In this document: piece by piece, positions 57,230-64,000 of the stretch
Numbering within the stretch: position 1 is the stretch's first letter
Layout: every line of letters starts with the position of its first letter
Assembly: GCA_029204045.2 (NCBI GenBank)
Contig: JAQNDB010000471.1
Location: 18,733-82,732, forward strand
DNA: 64,000 bases
Direction: 5' to 3'
Source of the DNA: Tillandsia leiboldiana
Taxonomy: Eukaryota; Streptophyta; Magnoliopsida; Poales; Bromeliaceae
Notes under the pieces: generated by a model
What the model was told of the DNA's origin: nothing
Database searches by the model: none
Seen by the model: only the letters and a program-made list of their open reading frames with translations
Translations under genes and position numbers: made by a program

Positions 57230-60200
57230 TGTCACGCCCCGGGGTCGAAACTGCGACCCGGGCTCACTAACAGATCCGCCATCTGTACGGAAACTGCCGT
57301 ACAGATGAAGCGTCTAACCTGCAGAAAGAAATCAACTACAGAGATACAATATCAGAGCTGAAAGTAAACTAGTAAGAACTGAAAACCAAACACTGTACAA
57401 CTGAAAATAATACAATATCCATCTCCCAAATACGATCGTATACAAAGTCCTCTGATACAAAACTCAAAAGGGAGATATCTCCAATAAAGTACATCAGTGT
57501 ACAAGCTCTCACTACAAAAATATCCTCACTACAACAGTCTCTCAAACTGTAAAATAAAGTACAACTCTATACCTCACAACAAAGGTCTCTCAACAGAGGA
57601 AAAAGAAGTAAACTAATCTACTGAAGCTCTCCTCTGAAGGGGTACCGCTACACTCCAATGACGGGTAGGGAACTAGCTCGCGACTCCCTCGCCTCGGTCA
57701 GAAGGATCAGCAACTGGAGCAACAGGAATAGGAGAAGAAGTTCCTGGGAAAAAGACACCACGACGGGTGTGAGAACTACTTCCCACAGTAGTTCTCAGTG
57801 GGTGCCGTCAACAAGCCCAACGGTCCGCCCACTAAGTCTACCAGAGGTAAAAGATAACAGTGCAATGAAATCTGAACAAGAAAAGCTGGAGCTACTCTAC
57901 AGCTACCATACCTCTATCTAGATACTCAAAAAGTGGAACAGATGAAAGTAAAAGAGACCACTCGCACCCAAGGTGCTCAATAGACCCAATCGAACTGACT
58001 ACCTCAAAGGTCCAGTCAAGCCTGCGCCTGTCGACTAGGAACGCTCCTGCCCACTACCACACATCCACATGAGGACGGGATTTACGTGGGGCGTCCTGTC
58101 CGACTAACTCATCCCTCGCGCAAAACTGCCTCACAGGCTCATCGTTGCCTCCACTGCAGAAAACTGCCTCAACAGGCCAACCATCGTATCCACAGCGGCA
58201 TCTCAGGACGCGACTCCAACTGAGTAGAACGGCGCGGCATAGAGTATCAAACATTGGCATTTGCAGGCTAGTCAAAATCCACGCTCACTCTCAGAACGGT
58301 AGGACTCAAGATCCCCAAATATCTCGCACAACAGTCGGAGCACTCTCGACGACTCAGCTGATCGGCTAACTCGAAACACGAGACACTAGCCTCTCCAACA
58401 GCTCGCAGCACAAAGCTCACTGGCTGGAGATACTCCACAGCCAGGAACGACCCACAACTCAGGGTAACAAAACAGGTCGGACAACACTCAACGACCTGGG
58501 ACCACCGTCAACCCCAACGGTTCCCAACAATACGGACCGGAAGATACTCGACGGCCCGGGATTACCGTCTACTCAACGGCTCCCTCCTACGACAGCGTAA
58601 AAGGGAAACAAGACCTCTCGGGACTACCGTTTACCCAAACGGCTCCCCGCACAGATAAGCAACCCGCTACAACTACCAGACTCCACTCTGCTCCCAAGCA
58701 AGAGTGCAAAAGCATCCCACACTAAAAGCAAGTCCCGACCTCTCGGCCCACTACCCGGGCAAGAAAACACTATGTCCAGGGATGAAAGAACAGTGTGGAT
58801 GTCTAAGCATAAATAACCCTAGCCCAAGTGAGGGTTTTCTACTGGTCTGGTTACACATGCAACGTATGACGGGGGTGCTAGGTCAAGTTCCAAGGTAACT
58901 ATATTAACAGATAGTAAAAGGAATAACAATTCCTACAATCTAGCATGCTACACATTGAAATAAACTATCATGCATAGTCCTACATCAGTAGAAATACTGT
59001 ACAGTCCATAAAACTTGGAGATAAGGCCACCCACCTCGATTTGCCACCAATTGCTCGTAGACACTTGCAATTAGCCTCCACGGAGTCCGCACGCAAACGG
59101 GCACGGTGCTGGAGTCCGCACACAAAACGATGCACGGTGCCGGAATCCGCACGCCAAACGAAGTCCGCACGCAACACGGTGCACGGTGCTGGAATCTGCA
59201 CGCCAAACGGGGTCCGCACGCAAAACGGTGCACGGTGCCGGAGTCCGCACGCAAAACGATGCACGGTGCCAGGATCCGCACGCAAAACGGAGTCCGCACG
59301 CAAAACGGTGCACGGTGCCGAGTCCGCACGCAAAATGGTGCACGGTGCCAGGATCCACACGCAAACGGAGTCCGCATGCAAAACGGTGCACGGTGCCGAG
59401 TCCGCACGCAAAACGGTGCACACGGTGCCAGGATCCGCACGCAAAACGGAGTCCGCACGCAAAACGGTGCACGGTGCCGGAGTCCGCACGTAAAATGGTG
59501 CACGGTGCCGGACAGAGAAAGGAGCAAGAGGGTCAGTTACAGTCTAAAAGATCGCCCCAAAAACTGTACAAAATACAGTAAAACCAACACACGGGACCTA
59601 CCCGACTGCGCCGCCGTCGCCGCAACACCCCCATCGGAAGCCTCGCGCGCTCCACGAGGCCCGCGACGCGAAACGCCATCTCCCACAACCTCCTCTCTCA
59701 CTCTCCCTGTCGCTCGTTGGAGAAGAAAACGAAGAAGGAAAGGAGGTGGCTTGCGGGGAGGAAGAAGGAGAAGAAGAAGAGAAAGGGAGAGAGGGGGGTC
59801 CACGGTGCACCGGTCGGTCCACCGCACCCATTCGGGTGCACCAGGTCCAGGCAACGAGGCGCGCGGGCCACGTGGCCGTATCCCCGCCGCCACGCGGGCG
59901 CGCAGCTCACGCGCCACATGGGGCACGTGACACCCTGCCGCCCACAGGCGCGGGACACGCGCCCGTGACACGGGCGCGCGGCCCTGCGCCCGCGCGGGCG
60001 CCAACGGGGGTCCGCCACGTGGCGGCCCCCCACGTGGCCCGCGCAGGAGGCGCGTCTCCCCGCGCCCCCCCTGACGCGCTGCTGCGCGTCCCGTCACGCG
60101 GCCGCCTCGAATGGCGCGCCGCCGCTCCTCGGGACCCGTGCCGTGCACACTCGATAAACATGCCGTTTTGCCTCGAAAAACGCGCACTTCATCCGGGCCC

Positions 60201-60694
60201 AATCCAACAAATAAATAGTCCAATCTTAGCGATTTCGCGCGCTGAATCCGAAAAACGATGTCCATTTCCCCAAATTCTCAACCAAAAATTGCGGAGTGCC
60301 CCCGGATAGCCCACTCGATCCGGTTTTCGCGCCGGGTCCATTTTTAAAGTCCGATTTAACAAATTCCAACTCTAAAAATTCCCGAAGGCGACCGGAGAGG
60401 TAAACTCTTATCCAAACTTCGCCCGGGGTCCAATTTTGACATCTGAATCGCACGAAATCACTTCTAAACACCCGACGGGTCCTCCAACTTCCCACGGGGC
60501 TCAAATTAAGCCCGAAGTCCACCACTTGTGTCCAAATTGCGCGCAACCCACGCAGGCCTCCAGTGATGCAAGCAAATCCCAAATTGCATCACAAATCCAT
60601 TTCTGGGCCCCCAACACGCGCACCAACACCCCCAACGGCGACCGAAAGTGCCCAACAACCAGCAACCCTACGCGGGGGATTCCGGGACCTCACA
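57230..60694 (-). repeat. Element C 5' LTR (3465 bp)
   Basis: Plus strand TGTCACGCCCCGGGG to GGGACCTCACA. It contains the 31-bp tandem array (59084-59510) and GC-rich U3 (about 59860-60130). No clear TATA box. It serves as the intact reference for the broken 3' LTR. Confidence 0.9.
59084..59510 (-). repeat. Tandem array in C 5' LTR, about 11 units of ~31 bp
   Basis: Same unit as 29771-30047 (7 units), with extra half units. The additional copies lie in the middle of the array. Confidence 0.85.
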
Positions 60695-61123
60695 GCATGC
60701 ATGCTTCGACTAACTATTTGACTAACTATTTGGGCATGTATTATTACTAACAAGTTGTTTGATTACTAACAAAGTTATGACATTTGGAATTTTATTGCTT
60801 AGAAGATATGTCGATGTTTGATTGTGATCTTATTACATATCTGAATTCGTGAATGTCATGATGAGTATAAACTCTATCTCTGTTAGGTTTTGAATGCTAA
60901 ATATTCTTGAGGTATCTAACGATCTTTTGTTTGTCAAGAATGATTTGTTTTTGCAGAGAGTACAGATGTCTAAGTCTAGAGTCTGTTTTAGGAGTTTATC
61001 TCATGTGTTTATTTATTGGTTCTCAAATGTAAATTTTTGTTGTATGGTGATAGCAACAAAAATATTCTTTTAATTTTCTTGAGTGGATTTGTGTTTTGTC
61101 ACGAAACCGCCAAAGGGGGAGAT
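60695..61123 (+). other. Copia3 3' internal region and PPT
   Basis: Plus-strand sequence matching the reverse complement of Copia2 44888-45300. PPT CCAAAGGGGGAGAT at 61110-61123. Everything upstream in Copia3 is displaced by C, which inserted at 60694/60695. Confidence 0.8.
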
Positions 61124-62426
61124 TGTTAAGGAATTTGTTTTGGCGTATTTCGTGAAAGGTTTAAGTCTTGAAGATTGAAGATAAAGAAGTTTGGATCATA
61201 TACCTCAATCTCAAGAAAGAAGAATTCAAAAGGATCAGGTACGTTTAACTAATTATTTTTGTTGATCCGAATACTTCGTATAGTGTAGAAACACTTGGAT
61301 GAATTTTTAATTACATAAAAATAAAAACTGGACAAGGGACATGTTCAGGATCCGGATCAGGCACGGCAGTCCGGACCCCGAACGGTGTTTGTTCATATGC
61401 AAATCCAGTCCGGATCCAAGCCATTTCTGATCCGGACCCCGAACATGGGTTTTGCTGAAATGTATGAACAGTCCGGATCCAAGCCATTTCTGATCCGGAC
61501 CCCGAACATGGGTTTTGCTGAGGTGTATGAACAGTTCGGATCAGGCATTTCAGTCCGGACCCCGAACGTCTGTTTTTCTGGAAATAGTCTGTCTCGTTAC
61601 GACAGTCCGGACCGCCATAATTCCAGTCCGGACCGTCGTCCTGTAAAATTCCAGAAAAGGTTAGTTTTTGATTCTTATCCTCTTCCAACGGTTTCTAACC
61701 TATAAATAAACCGTATGATTCATTTTTTAGGGCAATCCGAATAAATTAAAATACGGCCATAAAAAGAAGAATCCACCTACAGAGAAGAAAGGAAATCAAT
61801 AGATCTAATTCTATGTTTCTTCATCTATATTGATTGATTTGATTCTAGGGTTTCAAACTCAGATTTGGAGTAGAATCAAATTAATGAATACTTAGATGGT
61901 ATTTCCGATCTATTTCTAATCTAAGTATTCGGCGGATCATCACCACCCAAAAACAACGATTTTTCCAAAATCGGCGCGTGGACTCGCGTGGCCTTGTGGA
62001 TTCAAGGTGCAACCGCTTTCGTGGATTCGAAGCGAGGTACGTTCGTGGACTTGAGACGTGCTACTGGGTGAAGACTGTGGATTCGGTCAGACGCTGTGGA
62101 TTCAGCGTTGGGCGCTAATCGTGGATTCGAGGAGCGTTGCGGAGCGAGCGGAGAAGATCAACTTGGAGCGTATGGAAAAAGGTTGAGTCGTCTGTGAGTG
62201 CGTTATATCACCTTTGTACGTGTTATAATCTTAGTTGATTTCACCGTGTTATCGGTCCCGTGGTTTTTACTCCTGGTTTTGGAGTTTTCCACGTAAAAAT
62301 CTTGCGTGTTATTTTTCATTTCCGCATTGGGTTTTATTGCGCAAAGATTTTTGAGTGTTTATTGTTTACACCTATTCACCCCCTCTAGTGTTTTTTCCCC
62401 TATTTAGATCATTATTTACATAACCC
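61124..62426 (+). repeat. Copia3 LTR (1303 bp), last bases lost
   Basis: Starts TGTTAAGGAATT after the PPT and runs to ATAACCC at 62426. The expected terminal AACA is missing and inverted gag-pro sequence follows. TATA box TATAAATA at 61701-61708. Upstream repeats (61346-61640) carry GTCCGGACCCCGAAC rather than GATCCGGATC, with a two-copy unit of about 60 bp at 61440-61560. Confidence 0.85.
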
Positions 62427-63682
62427 GAGAAGGTTAGTCTTAAGGCCTTCAACAAATAGGACATTATTCAAAACCGGGCCTTCTGGAATAGCGATTGTTC
62501 CTTTTCCAACAATTTTGGAAGAACGACCGTCTCCGAAAACAACATGTCCTCCGGAGATTTTCTCTAAAGTTTGAAAACTGTTTTTGTCACCGGTCATGTG
62601 ACGGGAACATCCACTATCCAGATACCAAGACGAGTTGTCATAAGCATGTAAAGAAGTATGAACAACAAGACAAGGGAAGATTTCACCTTTGCGCACCCAA
62701 ACCTTTTTGGACTGCGTCGACAATGAATGTGAAGTTATTCTCCTAGGTGAAAGCGTCTTGATTGATTCATTGCTTTTTCTTGACGATGTCGTCTTGTGGG
62801 GTGAACTACCAAGGCTCTTTTCCTTTGAAAAGTTCTCCTTTGATTTTCGAGGAATCACCTTTTCGGTAGTCGTTGCAAGAGGTGCTTGATGTGATCTTTT
62901 CGTTCCAATCTTGCAATTTCTTCTTATGTGCCCTGCATAACCACAACGAAAACATACCTTTGTACTTGACGATCCCGAAGTAGGTGAGGTAAGGTTGTTG
63001 TCGTTGATTGCAGTGAATTCCATCGTCGGGGGAGGAGTTGCCGACTGGGGCACAAAAACTGTCCCAACCGAACTAGAATTGTCTTCGGTTCGATTGTATC
63101 CAAGGCCGAAACGGTTTGTTTGACCAAGACCAAGCATCTTATCCAACTTGCTCCTTCCCGAAGAAAATTGCTTTAAGTCATCCTTGAGTTGGAAAATGGT
63201 CTTCGTCATCTCCATTTTTCCTGTCGAGCCTCGGAGTAGAGCTTCAAGAGGTAACTTGCTTTATCCACCATTTTTACGTGTACCTTCTCGAAATGCTCAT
63301 TTTTCTCTTGAAGTGAAGCATTTGCTTTTATCAGGTTATCCCTTTCCACTTCAAGATCGGTTGAGAGAGAAGTTGCCCTTTTTACTTCTTCTTCGAGATC
63401 CTGCAATCTCCCTCTCAAATCCTTGTTTTGCTTTGCCAATTTCTTTGAATCCTTTAAGAGTTTATGGTAGGCAAAAGCAAAGTCTTCACCTTCGGAGTTG
63501 CTCGATTCGTTGTCCGTTGCATTCTTTTCAACTTGGGAGGAGTTGGACAAGGAATCGGATGTACTTGCCATAAAGCACACGAAGGGTGAAGTTGTGGACG
63601 CGTGGAATGCCGTTGCGTTATTTTCTTCATCACTGGAAGATGACTCATTTGACGTTGAGGTGTCATCCCAAGTGACGGCTTG
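62427..63682 (-). pseudogene. Copia gag C-terminus and protease fragment, inverted
   Basis: Minus strand. 63206-63682 has the acidic/Ser-rich gag tail and a coiled coil (KKLAKQNKDLRGRLQDLEEE). A 1-nt shift near 63210 leads into 62430-63215, with zinc knuckle CFRCGYAGHIRRNC (62912-62954), linker, then protease DSGCSRHMTGDKNSF near 62600. It stops before the integrase. It supplies the gag segment missing in Copia1 and the protease missing in Copia2. Truncated left against the plus-strand LTR (62426) and right by a gypsy LTR (63683). Confidence 0.85.
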
Positions 63683-64000
63683 TGTAGTGGTCCAGAATTC
63701 CATGCAACTTTTCTAGTGAATCCATTGTGTAGAACACCTATTGTTGGTGTGTCTGGCCCATAGTGCATCAAAGGGATGCCACAGATGGACCCTGTGTGGT
63801 ATCTTTTGCTGTATTGGCCTTCGGCTGATTTACCAAAAATTTGAAAAGGTTTTGGCTGAACAGAGGTTGGAATTGGATTCAGCACGGAAAAACGCTTGAA
63901 AACGGCTATTTGCTTGTTTGATTCTGAGTCCGGATGCCCAAAAACGGACTCCCAGAGTTTTTATTGGTTTTCGGTGCATGGGAGGTGACCGTGGACCGGC
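63683..64000 (+). mobile_element. Start of a Ty3/gypsy LTR
   Basis: Begins TGTAGTGGTCCAG, close to the LTR start of chromovirus E (TGTAGTGATCCGG). It interrupts copia gag after GTGACGGCTTG. It runs off the window; no ORF is expected or seen. Confidence 0.55.

Larger units (their letters stand above)
29171..60694 (-). mobile_element. Element C: LARD-like gypsy derivative split by B and Copia2
   Basis: Minus strand. 5' LTR 57230-60694, PBS 57210-57221, internal 54496-57229 plus 42978-43594, PPT 42978-42990, 3' LTR in pieces 29171-31171 and 42919-42977. B (31172-42913) sits in its 3' LTR and Copia2 (43600-54490) in its internal region, both with target duplications. D cuts off the remaining ~1.25 kb of the 3' LTR. 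C itself inserted in copia sequence: the copia 3' internal region starts at 60695. The two LTRs are very similar apart from a repeat-number difference. Confidence 0.85.

Overview
This window reads as intergenic plant chromatin made almost entirely of nested LTR retrotransposons. I found no convincing host gene, tRNA gene or rRNA gene. The evidence for a flowering plant is: primer-binding sites matching plant initiator-Met tRNA (TGGTATCAGAGC), Ty1/copia polyproteins of the Sirevirus type, a Ty3/gypsy chromovirus pol of the Tekay/Del type, and LARD-like gypsy derivatives with 3.5-4.2 kb LTRs. The species cannot be named from the sequence.

Layout. 1-546: internally deleted LARD-like fragment F, cut into a copia gag. 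547-11719: copia array on the minus strand (gag stub, shared LTR, full internal region, LTR) called Copia1. 11720-16517: minus-strand chromovirus E (LTR plus the 3' part of pol). 16518-27993: plus-strand LARD-like element A (4.2 kb LTRs around a 3.0 kb internal region). 27994-29170: LTR piece D. 29171-60694: minus-strand LARD-like element C, split by B (31172-42913, 5-bp target duplication CCAAC) and by Copia2 (43600-54490, target duplication CACCC). 60695-62426: plus-strand copia 3' end and LTR (Copia3), into which C inserted. 62427-63682: inverted copia gag/protease fragment. 63683-64000: start of another gypsy LTR.

Coding content. Copia1 and Copia2 carry broken gag-pol (nonsense codons, frameshifts, different deletions), but each keeps one long intact ORF between pol and the 3' LTR. 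This 'env-like' ORF of 488/468 aa is far more diverged between the two copies than the pol around it. A, B and C have only decayed traces of gag, protease and RT and would depend on enzymes supplied by relatives such as E.

Most interesting signals. (1) Upstream of the env-like ORF both copia elements carry a second copy of the LTR promoter architecture (GATCCGGATC palindromes, telobox, TATA-like box), followed by a conserved GTAAGT...CAG pair that looks like a leader intron. (2) A, B and C share a hairpin between PBS and gag; A and B have a palindromic CTGCAG loop and a compensatory stem change, like a retroviral dimerisation signal. (3) The internal region of C contains tandem arrays whose units each centre on a short hairpin, with paired base changes in the 27-bp array. 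All comparisons were made by eye; no alignment, folding or database search was run.
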